Shown one piece after another: positions 52,341 through 64,000 of a stretch of 64,000 nt of DNA. The DNA is from Paramecium pentaurelia (Eukaryota > Ciliophora > Oligohymenophorea > Peniculida > Parameciidae): contig CAJJDO010000086.1 of assembly GCA_905183005.1 (NCBI GenBank), positions 124,001 to 188,000 of the forward strand. The letters are read 5' to 3'. Each line of letters starts with the position of its first letter. The stretch's first letter is position 1. The position numbers were made by a program, and so were the translations under genes. Below the pieces are notes generated by a model. The model was not told where the DNA came from and ran no database searches. It worked only from the letters and a program-made list of their open reading frames with translations.

Positions 52341-53719
52341 TTGAAAAAAGGATTATTATATATTTTAAGAATAAGATTATTCAGTTTTGTTTATTTCCTC
52401 ATTCTTATAAACTAGAATTTATTCTAACCTGAAGTTATTCATTTAATTAAACTTATAAAAAATCGCTGAATTTAACAAAATGAACCCAAAATCTTTTCTG
52501 GATAATTATTTTATTTAATCAACTATACAAAAAAAATTAATTAGTTAAAAAACCAAAAAATATCAATTGAGTTGATCATCATTAATCCAAAAAGAGGCAA
52601 GATCAATTATAAGATTAATAATAATTAAAGAAAGAGAATAATATTGGGAATTTGAAATTTATAATTTTGATTTTGCAAAATATTGATATTATTTTAATAG
52701 AAATTAGCATTTTTTATTAATTATAGCTTTGAGGATTTATTTAAGATTGATTTCTAAAAGTATTTAAAATTTTAAGATATGATTTTTCATTTATTGATTT
52801 GATGTTATGAAGATAATTAAATTAAAAAAATTATGTTGTTTTAATCGTAACTAATGGTGTAAATATATGTACATAAATTTCTCTATATTTTATTTTACAA
52901 AAATAAATTTATGTAAAAATAATAAAATAATTAAATAGTATTAATCAATCTAATTTAGTAATATTATATAATTTTATACCATTTTCATAATTAAACTTTC
53001 ATATAATTTTTTCTCTTCTCAATTCCTATTGGAAAACCATAATATAATTAAATTTAAAACAATATTTATTTTATAAATTATATTGATTAAAAGTCATATT
53101 ATGAACTTAGTTAAAATATTCAACAATAAAAATCAATCTACTATCCTTTTTAATTTATTGTTTAAGCTTACAAATTTTATAAAATTTATTAGTTTATCTC
53201 TTCATATCGTCCAATAATTCAGTGTTTAGTTAATCTTTATTTTCAAAGACCTACTATGAATCTTTTTTAATAGTTTGTTTGAAAAACCCAATTTATTTGT
53301 CCTAAGAAGTGAGTTTATCAATTTTTACATTATTAAAAAAATAATTGAAAAAAAATAAATCCTTTATATCTTGCAATGAAAATTAGAAAATCTAAAGGCA
53401 GATGATTCTCTAAGATAGTGATGATAATAAAATTCAAAACATTGATTGACCATTCTCGGTAAGGAAATATATTAGATTTAAAACCTAATTTTATAACTAT
53501 AAAATTGATGAATAGATTTCTATATTCTATTTATATAATCAGTGTTATATATTATGTTAATATAATTAAGTAAATACAATATGATTTTGATTTGATTAAT
53601 ATCTTTATATTAAATGATAATTATTGTGAATCAATCAATATCTTTTTCATCTTGAATTATATTTTTAAAATATTAAAGTTTATTGATATAAAAATTTTAT
53701 AATTCATTTATTGATTTTT
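52341..53719. other. Intergenic, AT-rich; no gene seen
   Basis: Follows the stop of the second giant gene. I see no supported frame, repeat or RNA gene. Confidence 0.45.
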
Positions 53720-54518
53720 AAAATATTTGAATGATATTGTAATTATAATGAAGCTAATTGATAAAACATTATTATCAGTTGTTTATTATTTATTATTTTA
53801 TTACAATGTGATTATAATTTATAGAAGATCACAACACTTATTAAAATTAATTAAGCTTTATAAAAATGGTATCAGCTATGTTTTTCTTTAATATTTCAGT
53901 GTTATTTATTAGAATTAAATTAATAATTTTTCAGGAGTATTTTTAGATAATCTTTTAAGTTGTTTGAAAATCTATTTTTCTTAATAGAATAATTGTTTTG
54001 CTCATTTGTTTGTTCGCAAAGGATTAACTCACAGAAAAGTAAAGAAAATGTGGTCAATTTAGATGTAATAAATTGACATTCTTTATTTAAAATTAATTCT
54101 AAACATTACATGAATTAGTTTTTACCTAATAAAATTAATCATTTTTTTAGGTTGTTTAAAGTGAGTTTAGAAGTCCCTTTTAGATCAACTTTTATTCAAA
54201 GGTTTCTATAATTATTTATAACAGGGTAGTTTATGATGTTATCCTTTTAGATATTATGATTTATTGGTAAGATGCCGCATTTCCTTTTATTTACTTTCAA
54301 GTTCCATTTAACTGAGTGCTTTATCTAGATAAAAAATAATGTGATTTGCATATCCTAAAAAGTTGATTTTAAAATCAATCTTTCGACATAGCCTCTTTAG
54401 AAATTCATCCATGTATATTTTAAATAAGGATGAAGAAATCGGTGCACTCCATGCCTAAAGTAAACCTTGAATTTTATTTCATAAGTGTTAATATAAGGGA
54501 TTCTACTATGTATAGCCT
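53720..54518. repeat. First copy of a 799-bp duplicate flanking an N gap
   Basis: Repeated at 54774-55572 (offset 1,054), with 255 N (54519-54773) between. The sequence is the decayed reverse-transcriptase 3' half on the minus strand. Any translated frame running through the N block here is meaningless. Confidence 0.88.
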
Positions 54519-54773
54519 NNNNNNNNNNNNNNNNNNNNNNNNNNNNNNNNNNNNNNNNNNNNNNNNNNNNNNNNNNNNNNNNNNNNNNNNNNNNNNNNNN
54601 NNNNNNNNNNNNNNNNNNNNNNNNNNNNNNNNNNNNNNNNNNNNNNNNNNNNNNNNNNNNNNNNNNNNNNNNNNNNNNNNNNNNNNNNNNNNNNNNNNNN
54701 NNNNNNNNNNNNNNNNNNNNNNNNNNNNNNNNNNNNNNNNNNNNNNNNNNNNNNNNNNNNNNNNNNNNNNNNN
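54519..54773. other. Assembly gap, 255 N
   Basis: An unsequenced run of N flanked by two copies of the same 799-bp segment. The gap is probably spurious, with the flanks overlapping. Confidence 0.95.
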
Positions 54774-55572
54774 AAAATATTTGAATGATATTGTAATTAT
54801 AATGAAGCTAATTGATAAAACATTATTATCAGTTGTTTATTATTTATTATTTTATTACAATGTGATTATAATTTATAGAAGATCACAACACTTATTAAAA
54901 TTAATTAAGCTTTATAAAAATGGTATCAGCTATGTTTTTCTTTAATATTTCAGTGTTATTTATTAGAATTAAATTAATAATTTTTCAGGAGTATTTTTAG
55001 ATAATCTTTTAAGTTGTTTGAAAATCTATTTTTCTTAATAGAATAATTGTTTTGCTCATTTGTTTGTTCGCAAAGGATTAACTCACAGAAAAGTAAAGAA
55101 AATGTGGTCAATTTAGATGTAATAAATTGACATTCTTTATTTAAAATTAATTCTAAACATTACATGAATTAGTTTTTACCTAATAAAATTAATCATTTTT
55201 TTAGGTTGTTTAAAGTGAGTTTAGAAGTCCCTTTTAGATCAACTTTTATTCAAAGGTTTCTATAATTATTTATAACAGGGTAGTTTATGATGTTATCCTT
55301 TTAGATATTATGATTTATTGGTAAGATGCCGCATTTCCTTTTATTTACTTTCAAGTTCCATTTAACTGAGTGCTTTATCTAGATAAAAAATAATGTGATT
55401 TGCATATCCTAAAAAGTTGATTTTAAAATCAATCTTTCGACATAGCCTCTTTAGAAATTCATCCATGTATATTTTAAATAAGGATGAAGAAATCGGTGCA
55501 CTCCATGCCTAAAGTAAACCTTGAATTTTATTTCATAAGTGTTAATATAAGGGATTCTACTATGTATAGCCT
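54774..55572. repeat. Second copy of the 799-bp duplicate
   Basis: Identical to 53720-54518 as far as compared. Here it continues without a break into the rest of the reverse-transcriptase remnant. Confidence 0.88.
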
Positions 55573-57213
55573 ATAACAATTTAACTTCTTATTGAGTTAA
55601 AATCTTTTTTTCCTCTAGGTTTTTATAGATCATTTCCCTACTGATTTTGTTATAAGCACTTGAGAAATCCATAAATATTAAATACTCCATATCTTTCCCT
55701 TTGTATTCTTTCATCCATTTATTAACTAAATATATATTGACTTGTGTTCCTAAACCATTAATAACACCAGTTTATTGTTTTTAAAATTACATTTTTTCAA
55801 ATTAATTGCAGCTTTTATTTGAATCGAAGTTCAAAAACTCGGATAGTGGACTGAGTATTATTAGAGGATGGAATTATTCAATCCTGGGAATGGCTGGGTG
55901 TGCTTTATTTAAAGGAGGTAGTCTCGCCCACCCAAATTTTAGGTTTATTTGAAAAGTTCCCTCATTCCATATGTCCTTTAGGATTCTCCAATGGTAGTGT
56001 TTCACAAAGAATGTGGTATGCCATCAAATGAAATTGCTTTATTGAAAGCCATCTATTTTTACAATTCTTTAACTTCTTCAGGAAGCTATGGAATAGGGAT
56101 TGGTCTATAAGCTTCTTATTATGATAGGATACTTAATATTGATATGCATTTAGTAAAGGAATCTTAACCTGTTCGAATATTATCATTTTAATCCAAATAA
56201 CAGTAAAAATTCCTCCAGCTTTCCTTTGTTAGCGCAGAATTACTGAGTTCCTTATTGTCTTGAAAAACTTCTATTTGCTATTTTCTAGTTAAGCTTAAAT
56301 ATTAGTAATAAAATCTTCTTGACATCTTGATTTTTAATAGGTTGTATTCTTATTTTGTTTTTTGTAATTATTCCTTTTGTAAATAGTAGCCTTTTTTATT
56401 ATTTATAAAAGCCTCGAAAATCTTAAATATCAAAATTATTTAAGAGTTTTGGCATTTTTAATTAGCCTTAATTTTAGAGATTACCAATTCAGATTTAAGT
56501 TGGGATAAATCCTCTATTACTTAATTTCTAGATAAATTTTAATTTTTTTGCATGATCAGAAAAGTTAGTCCCATTTTTTGCATCTACAATGCATAAAGGA
56601 CTTAGAAATGATCAGTTTAAGATTATATTAATTAATTTTGTTATTATCTTCTGAATGTTATTTCCTTATACAAAAGGCCTTTAAATCCACAATAATTGAG
56701 GGTTAAAGTCCTCGCAAATCACTATTTTTTGATTATTTCAAATTTTTTTCTAAGGATTAAACTTATAATTACTAGAAATGATTATTTAAATTAAATAAAT
56801 TTATTTTGGTTTTGAAAGTAAACATTTACGACAATAAATTCTATGATTGGGTTCACAATGCGAATTAAAAGAAGATCAGGTGTAAATAAATAAGTTTTCC
56901 TTTTATTCATCAAAAAAGTACTTTGTTATGTCTCTGCTATGAGATTGTTTATGAATTCCTAATAAAATTCCCCCAAATTATTCCTATCTTTTTTTTTTCA
57001 TAAGAGTATTAGTATATAACAGTATCTTATTATTGCTTATTTCTCATTTCCGAAAGGCATAATATGTGTGGTTTGAGTTATCAATCTCTTTAAATGTATT
57101 TGGTTTATTCGATCATACATTTCAGCAAATGCTGATTATAGATTTTAAAATCGTTTTCTGTTTTCATATTCCTTAATGGGTGTTTTTGATTCATTATTAA
57201 TTTCAATTCCCAT
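54774..57213 (-). mobile_element. Decayed non-LTR (LINE-type) retrotransposon
   Basis: On the minus strand, the 5' part carries remnants of an endonuclease/phosphatase-fold domain: RIVNPIIEFIVVNVYF, then VICEDFNPQLLW (near 56.72 kb), where GDFN is usual. Downstream is a reverse transcriptase: GVINGLGTQVNIYLVNKW, motif A LIFMDFSSAYNKISREM (near 55.65 kb), then in another frame PISSSLFKIYMDEFLKRL and LGYANHIIFYLDK (near 55.40 kb), where the catalytic YADD has become YANH. There are several frameshifts and TGAs. With the catalytic motif lost and the frames broken it cannot be active. The element order (endonuclease, then RT in one ORF) is that of LINE elements. The 3' end lies within or beyond the duplicated segment, and target-site duplications were not found. 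Confidence 0.8.
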
Positions 57214-57710
57214 TATTATTTTTCTTAATTAAGATTTTGTGATACTTGTTGTTCCTACAAAGTGTTGCACTTTTTTGCTTTTAATGAATGTGAGTTTTAT
57301 AAGATACTTTAGTTTTTTTTGTAATTCTAAAAATTAAAATTATATATTTATAAGTATTAAATTAATCAATTTAAAAATTTGTTTTTTTTTTTTCTAATTA
57401 ACTATTTTAATTATAGTTTTCTCATTAATAAGAATTGAAAATTGCTTATCAAAATATTTAAATTATTAGAGTTTTGATTCTTTATTAATGTTTATTAGTA
57501 ATAATTTTTCTGCAAACAATATTATTTTCAATTAGGAATTAAAATATTAAATCACCCACCATTTCAAATTTTCAATTATGGAATAGAATTGGTATAAAGG
57601 ACCAATAAAGGAAAATGTATAGATCTTATAAAATCATATATTTAATAAAATAATACTTGATTAGATAAGATTTGAATTTATAAATAATCATTTTCTTTTA
57701 TAATAAAATA
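57214..57710. other. Intergenic, upstream of the WD40 gene
   Basis: AT-rich DNA between the 5' end of the retrotransposon remnant and the ATG at 57711. No feature recognised. Confidence 0.4.
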
Positions 57711-59102
57711 ATGAAAAATAAACAAACTTTGAAAGATCAACTTTCTAAAATAAAATGTATCGAACATGAAAGATAAATTGTTTAAATAGGATTAGATTAA
57801 AATTTATTACCATCTTAAAGAGCTTTATGTGAAATGTGTGGTTAAAAAGCAATTATGGTACCAATATCAATAGACAGAGCTATCGTAATGCTTAGAATGA
57901 TTTAAAATGATGAGGATATTTTAAAGGATAAAGCTTTAGTAAGCTTGATCGATCAATGCTTAAATGGTGGGGATCGAGCATTGACAGTGAAAGACATAAT
58001 AACAATAGGAACAGTTCTCTCAAATAAATTTATTAAGATAGGGGATAATTTTGTCTTAAGATCTAAATATATTGCTAATAAAGATAAAACTTAACTTGAT
58101 ACTTCGGAATCTTTTTAGAATAAGAGAAAATTACTCAAAAAATAACATTAATTAATTGGAAATTAGTCTATAGTCATAAAAGAGAGCACAAAATATGAAG
58201 CTAAGACGGGGATTGAATGGATTAAAAATATCATTGAAACAGATTAAAGTCAAAGTAGCTTTATTTCTTCGAGTTTTAGTCCAATAATAAAAATATGGTC
58301 AGGTGGAAAGTTTAAAGAGTTGAAACATGAGAATTAATTTGTTAGATGTGTTACTTTGTTTGATGAAGAACTTATAGTATGTTATGCAGATTAGAGTATT
58401 AGAATTTGGAAATAAAAAGATGGAACTGAATGGACAGTGGATTAAACGTTAAAGGAACAACATTAGGGAGAAATTTGGTCAGTAATCACACATTTTGAAA
58501 CATTTGTTACCGGAAGTTATGATAAAACTTTAAAGGTTTTCAGCAAGAGAAGAAATAATCGATTACATTCAAATTATAAAAGCATCTAAACAGTTGACAT
58601 TAATGATTGTTAAGTTACTTGCATGGCTATTCATGACGATATATTAGGGATTGGAAGCAGATCTGGATCACTTGCTATATGTCAATTTACTGATGTTTGG
58701 AATTTAACATAAATACTGTCAAAACATACAGCAGCTATATAATGTGTTGCATTTAAAGCTGATTAAAACTTATTAGCTACAGGTTCAGAAGATAAATCAA
58801 TACTATTATGGGAAATGAAATATGGGGATTAATTTGAATTAATCTAAGAAATTAAGGATCATTAAAGCTATGTGTTTAGTCTGGCATTTCATCCAACTTA
58901 TGCAGCATTTTTATCTGGAGGATTAGATAATAAGATGATCTTATTTGGTTTAGATTCCAAAGGTAGATGGATTAAATATTAAGAATTGAATAAAGATAAT
59001 CCAATTACAGTCATCTAATTTCTCAAAGATAATTGGAAATTTTATATTGGTACTAGTGTTGGTACAATTATTTTACATGAAATTGAATAACAACAGCAAT
59101 GA
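57711..59102 (+). CDS. WD40-repeat protein with N-terminal Cys/His motif
   Basis: An uninterrupted 464-codon frame from MKNKQTLKDQLSKIKCIEHE to TGA, with no intron. Residues about 15-45 hold CIEH...CEMCG, a possible small zinc site of half-B-box type. A charged helical linker follows, then from about residue 180 six to seven WD40-like blades: GVxx-type ends PIIKIWSGGK, YADQSIRIWKQ, GSYDKTLKVFS, GSRSGSLAICQF, TGSEDKSILLWEM, SGGLDNKMILFG. WD40 propellers are interaction platforms. The architecture (zinc motif, helical linker, WD40) is common in ciliate-expanded protein families. No specific orthologue is recognised. Confidence 0.88.
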
Positions 59103-59431
59103 AATTTCTAATTTGATATACTTGTAAGATTAATAATTCATATTATAAATTGTATTATTATTTTCAATATAATATTAGTTGAATCCTTTAAATGATATAA
59201 TTTTTTTGTTTAATCTTAATTATCTACTACTTTAAATAATATTTTTATTTGTATAATAAAATTAGAGATAAGAAAACTACATTTTTCACCTTATAATTTT
59301 GAATATTGAGATTGCTTCTAATTATGTATATGTTAGGTAAGAATGTGATAAGTAGGAGCTTTTTAAAAATTCTTTCGGGCTGTTTAAAATATTTTTCTAA
59401 TAATTTATTAATATCAAATTGAAATAAAATA
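59103..59431. other. Short intergenic region
   Basis: 329 bp of AT-rich DNA between two co-oriented genes. It should hold the promoter of the coiled-coil gene. Confidence 0.5.
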
Positions 59432-61152
59432 ATGGATAATTAATAAGATTCCAGACTAGTATCAGAATAAGGCTCTCCTAAATTAAAACTAACAGCACAT
59501 CAACGAGCATAGATAATTAAAGAATTTTTTGTTACAAAAGGAAAATATCCAGTTTTTTCCAATAATTTAATTGACGAAGCTATTGGTCTAAATTTTTTAT
59601 CATATGATAAGAAAGATAAAATTTTAAGAGATCCAAACAAATTATCAATATTTTAAATAGAGTTGAATATAAATTCTCCACGCACTAAAGAAGCATTATA
59701 ATTAATGGAAGTATAAGAAGATTGGTGTCACGTAATGTCATTTTTCGATTTTTAAAGTGATTTTGATCATCCAATAAAATGTTTGGTAGATTATATGGAA
59801 TATTTATAAGGAAAATCAAGAAAGCTGTTGCAAATAGTTTCTTTAAGAAATAGACTGAAAAAAATAAATAAAAATAATACAGGAAACAATAATTTCAATA
59901 CCAATAGTACAATAACTTAATAACCATCTTCTCTCTTTGTCACTGATCAAAGAAATTCATAAATTCTATCCAAATCTTTTAATACACGAAGTTTGGATTT
60001 CTTATAGCAATCATTTGATGATAAATTAGAATAAATAACTAAAAGAAATACTTAATATCTCAATACTCTTAGAAAACATTAGCAACTTGATGAAGAATAG
60101 AATTAAAAGTTGCAACAATATTACTCATCCACAATCCCTAGTATCGCTAAGAAAGTAGAGAAAGTAAAGGAATTACATCGATTGTAATATAATTATTTCT
60201 ATTTTCAGAGAGCAGAATTAACGAAAGCATTCATAGAAATAAAGACACAAGAAAACTTTAGATAAAATAGAAAAATTAGAAAAGGAAGATAAAGAACATA
60301 GATTATAATTTTAAGAATAAATAAAGCATAAATTTGAATAATCTGAACTCAACAGAAACTAATTAAATTAGTCTTATCAATAAGAATTATAAGAGAATAT
60401 GGAAAGAAATAAAAAGAGACAAGAAGAGAGAGATGCTAAAAGATAAAGAGCAAAAGAATTAGAAGAATAAGAAGTTGAAGAAATTATTGAAAGAAACTTA
60501 GAAAAAACACAAATGGCTGAGAATTGTTTGAAAAAAATACGAAATATAATGAAATTAAAAAAAATAGAATAACAAAAGAAGATAGAAATTGCTAATAAAA
60601 AAGTAGCAGAGAAATAACAAGAAAAAGATTAATAGAGGTTATAATACTTTATTTAGATTGCTGATTAAAGTAATAAAATGGTGGAATCCCAAATGTAATT
60701 AAGAGCATAACGTTTACATGATTTAAAACTAAAATTTGAAAAATAATAATAAATAGTATAAAAGAACAAAAAGAAGATTTTAAATGAGTTTAATTCTAAA
60801 ATAGAAGAAATAAGATCATAAGAAGAATGTATAATTTAATTATAATTTAGAAAAACAAGAAGATTTAATTAATGAAAACAAAACATTAACAATGCTTTCT
60901 GCTGATAGGATAAGAGAAATTGATGAAAGAGAGAAGCTTAGAATGTAAAGAACAACGCGAATTAATTAAGAACATGAAGTATATATATTTTTAAAATTTA
61001 AATTTAAGCAATAACAAGAAAAATGGTTGTAAAAGATTATAAGTGAGAAGCAAAAATTGAAAAAGTTAAAATCATAATAGGAGATGTTCAAGGATGCGAT
61101 TATCAAACAACATTTATAGCTAAGAAATACAGTCGATAAATTGATAAAATGA
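59432..61152 (+). CDS. Long coiled-coil protein, 547 aa
   Basis: Starts MDNQQDSRLVSEQGSPKLKL. An N-terminal globular part (residues 1-150: KGKYPVFSNNLIDEAIGLNF, EDWCHVMSFFDFQSDFDHPI) leads to a serine/asparagine-rich linker and then about 300 residues of highly charged E/K/R/Q coiled coil (for example ERNKKRQEERDAKRQRAKEL). Introns at 60184-60208, 60829-60850 and 60979-61008 leave exactly 548 codons. The last is 30 nt with no TGA, so it could be coding, but its sequence (gtatat...ttaag) is intron-like. The pattern resembles ciliary or basal-body coiled-coil proteins; no family was identified. Confidence 0.85.
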
Positions 61153-61795
61153 GATTGTTCTGTTATGATGATCTTCTTATGCATGTTTATTAACAGAAAT
61201 CCAAATCTATATATAGTTGTAATTCTCTCATAGCATTTTCATAAGAATATATATGATCGTGTAAAAATGCAAAATAGTTCATTATTCTTACAGTTTTTAT
61301 TGTAAATTTTAACAATTACTAGTAAAATTATGCAATGTATCACTCATTTTTTGTCTTATTTATTGCATCTTAAATTCTAATTAAAGGATTTAGTAATCAT
61401 CATATATTTTATTAATGATAATCTAATTAATCTCTTCTATTGATTAAATCATCATTAATTTATATTTAACGTCCCTAATCTGATATTGATATTACAATTA
61501 ATAAAGTCATCTTTCTATATGATCTCTAAGGCTAAGGTATCATCAATCTCTACTTTTATAAAAGTTTTATAATATCTAAATAGTTTTTAATAAATACAAT
61601 TCCATGATTTCTTTATCAGTATAAATCTTGTCAGGAATTGTATAAGCTTTTTTGTGAAATACAGGTTATTTCTTCTATTTGAGAATTTGTATTCTCATTG
61701 GCATTCTAACTTATCTAATCAATAGGCATAAATCGTTATTCATAAATTAACGATAAAATAAATAGAGTGCTTAACAATAATATTATTTAAATTTA
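61153..61795. other. Intergenic; right part belongs to the next duplicate
   Basis: No supported gene. Sequence from 61338 onward is repeated at 62429. Confidence 0.45.
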
Positions 61796-62427
61796 ATGAA
61801 TAGAAACTTGAAATTAGGTAACAATAATAAATTTAGTGTAGGTGAAAATGAGAATCTATCAAAAATTAAATTAGCTCGTTTTTCAGACACTGCCACAAGA
61901 TTCTTTACATATGTTGATGACATGAATTAGATTTATATAAATAAGATAGAAAATTCAAAAAATTTTTTAGATGTTAAATTATTCAACCCATTTTAACAGT
62001 ACTTTGTTTAAAGTTAGAATGAAATTTCAAGCATCATATTTAGCAGTTCTGAAAATGAAATCATTAATGGATCAAGTAAAGGAATTATTACATTTTTGGA
62101 TATCTCAACTTAAAAGAGTATGATTGATTCCTATAAATTTAGTTTAATCTAATATAAAAGGTCATTTATCTTCAATAACAGCCTTAGCTATATTTCCAAA
62201 TCAAGAAAATATTATTTTAAGTGGTGCAATGGATAGTTAAGTAAAACTATGGGATTCAAGGTCTAAAATAGCTGGATTTACATTAAGAGCACATACTTTA
62301 TCAATTAGTGCATTGGTTGTGTCTCCAGATGGTAAATTATTAGCATCTGGTTCAAATGACGGAAGTGTGAAAATTTGGGATATTCATTAATAAAAATTGA
62401 TGGCTACTTTTAACGAATCTGATTCTT
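61338..62427. repeat. First copy of a 1,090-bp tandem duplicate (join artefact)
   Basis: Repeated at 62429-63518 (offset 1,091) across a single N at 62428. It contains the promoter region and the first about 200 codons of the katanin-like gene (ATG at 61796), which are cut off at the N. This copy should not be counted as a gene. Confidence 0.9.
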
Positions 62428-62428
62428 N

Positions 62429-63518
62429 TATCACTCATTTTTTGTCTTATTTATTGCATCTTAAATTCTAATTAAAGGATTTAGTAATCATCATATATTT
62501 TATTAATGATAATCTAATTAATCTCTTCTATTGATTAAATCATCATTAATTTATATTTAACGTCCCTAATCTGATATTGATATTACAATTAATAAAGTCA
62601 TCTTTCTATATGATCTCTAAGGCTAAGGTATCATCAATCTCTACTTTTATAAAAGTTTTATAATATCTAAATAGTTTTTAATAAATACAATTCCATGATT
62701 TCTTTATCAGTATAAATCTTGTCAGGAATTGTATAAGCTTTTTTGTGAAATACAGGTTATTTCTTCTATTTGAGAATTTGTATTCTCATTGGCATTCTAA
62801 CTTATCTAATCAATAGGCATAAATCGTTATTCATAAATTAACGATAAAATAAATAGAGTGCTTAACAATAATATTATTTAAATTTAATGAATAGAAACTT
62901 GAAATTAGGTAACAATAATAAATTTAGTGTAGGTGAAAATGAGAATCTATCAAAAATTAAATTAGCTCGTTTTTCAGACACTGCCACAAGATTCTTTACA
63001 TATGTTGATGACATGAATTAGATTTATATAAATAAGATAGAAAATTCAAAAAATTTTTTAGATGTTAAATTATTCAACCCATTTTAACAGTACTTTGTTT
63101 AAAGTTAGAATGAAATTTCAAGCATCATATTTAGCAGTTCTGAAAATGAAATCATTAATGGATCAAGTAAAGGAATTATTACATTTTTGGATATCTCAAC
63201 TTAAAAGAGTATGATTGATTCCTATAAATTTAGTTTAATCTAATATAAAAGGTCATTTATCTTCAATAACAGCCTTAGCTATATTTCCAAATCAAGAAAA
63301 TATTATTTTAAGTGGTGCAATGGATAGTTAAGTAAAACTATGGGATTCAAGGTCTAAAATAGCTGGATTTACATTAAGAGCACATACTTTATCAATTAGT
63401 GCATTGGTTGTGTCTCCAGATGGTAAATTATTAGCATCTGGTTCAAATGACGGAAGTGTGAAAATTTGGGATATTCATTAATAAAAATTGATGGCTACTT
63501 TTAACGAATCTGATTCTT
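62429..63518. repeat. Second copy of the 1,090-bp duplicate
   Basis: Matches 61338-62427 and continues into unique coding sequence, so this is the copy that carries the real gene. Confidence 0.9.
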
Positions 63519-64000
63519 CCATAACATGTTTGTAGTTTAATCCTTTTGATAAAGCAATAGCCACTGCCTCAGATGATGGATGCGTAAGATATTGGGATTT
63601 AGATAAATATAATTAAGTAATAATATTAATCTTATTTAATCAGATATCTTCAACAAAACCAGATAAATAGACAGTTTATTCAATCAGATTTTGTAATGAA
63701 GGCAAATCCTTATTATCAGCATAAAATTTTTCATTTAAATGTTGGGATTTAGAAAGGGATGCTTTATTATTAGATAACATCGAAAGTTAATGTAAAAGCA
63801 TATTAGATACATATGTTTTTGAAGACAGAGAATTATTTAGTCTGTCAACTCAGAATTAAACAGGTTTAAGTGTATTTGGATCAAAATTATCAAATATAAA
63901 TTTTGATAGTAGATTCTGTATCGATAGACACAAGTAGAGAATAAATAGTGAAAGAATATAAAGCTGTGAGATAAATGATCAATTTCAATAGAGAAATAGT
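62887..64000 (+). CDS. Katanin p80 (regulatory subunit)-like WD40 protein, 3' partial
   Basis: Starts MNRNLKLGNNNKFSVGENEN. WD40 blades include AIFPNQENIILSGAMDSQVK + LWDSRS, VVSPDGKLLASGSNDGSVKI + WDIH and QFNPFDKAIATASDDGCVRY + WDLDKY, then SIRFCNEGKSLLSAQNFSFK + CWDLE. The succession LASGSxDGxVKIWD / FxPxDxxxATASDDxxVRYWDL / F.xxGxxLLSA resembles the blades of katanin p80, which targets the microtubule-severing p60 ATPase. Introns: 63209-63233 and probably 63617-63643 (27 nt, no TGA). The frame is open to the window end after a non-WD40 basic stretch (RHKQRINSERIQSCEINDQF). The C-terminal p60-binding region is not in view, so another WD40 protein remains possible. Confidence 0.65.

Noticed and set aside
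54430..54945. 171-aa + strand ORF
   Set aside because: It runs through 255 N and lies antisense to the retrotransposon remnant, so the translation is meaningless.
60966..61184. 72-aa minus-strand ORF
   Set aside because: Antisense to the last exon of the coiled-coil gene, which has clear coding composition on the + strand.
1..64000. Germline (micronuclear) origin with internal eliminated sequences
   Set aside because: The large genes read through without TA-bounded insertions beyond ordinary 17-30 nt introns, so somatic DNA fits better. The retrotransposon remnant is the only point against it.

Overview
The window looks like somatic (macronuclear-type) DNA of a Paramecium-like ciliate. It is very AT-rich. 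Long reading frames appear only when TAA and TAG are read as glutamine and TGA is the sole stop (translation table 6). The genes carry 17-30 nt introns of the form gta...tag/aag. With these rules nine protein genes, one of them running off the end, read cleanly. For eight of them, exon length after intron removal is an exact multiple of three; the ninth is cut by the window edge. A standard-code ORF scan shows only fragments of these genes. The species cannot be named from sequence alone.

Layout: tRNA-Ala(UGC) (9-81, -). A giant cysteine-rich/beta-helix multipass membrane protein (354-10522, -). A divergent phosphoenolpyruvate carboxylase (12168-15008, +). A 64-aa membrane protein (15285-15479, -), head to head with a tetratricopeptide protein (15496-16624, +). 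An unrecognised ORF near 17.3 kb. A DUF4215-like cysteine-repeat membrane protein (19752-23292, -). A 2,672-aa VLIG-type GTPase joined to a zinc motif and a von Willebrand A domain (24106-32150, -). A decayed + strand gene and further remnants (33.3-38.1 kb). A small secreted protein (39132-39885, -). A second copy of the giant membrane protein, in opposite orientation (42754-52340, +). A decayed LINE-type retrotransposon (54.8-57.2 kb, -). A WD40 protein (57711-59102, +), a coiled-coil protein (59432-61152, +) and a katanin-p80-like WD40 protein running off the end (62887-64000, +).

Five segments of 0.8-1.13 kb are present twice in tandem. Four copy pairs are separated by a single N and one by 255 N. 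These are best read as unmerged contig overlaps, not biology: collapsing the first pair restores a correct reading frame through the giant gene. The genes do not form an obvious pathway. The recurring theme is large surface or secreted cysteine-rich proteins (four genes), plus WD40 and repeat proteins typical of ciliate expansions. The most unusual items are the VLIG-GTPase/vWA fusion, the TPR gene with an intron in each repeat, and the inverted giant paralogues that share six intron positions.
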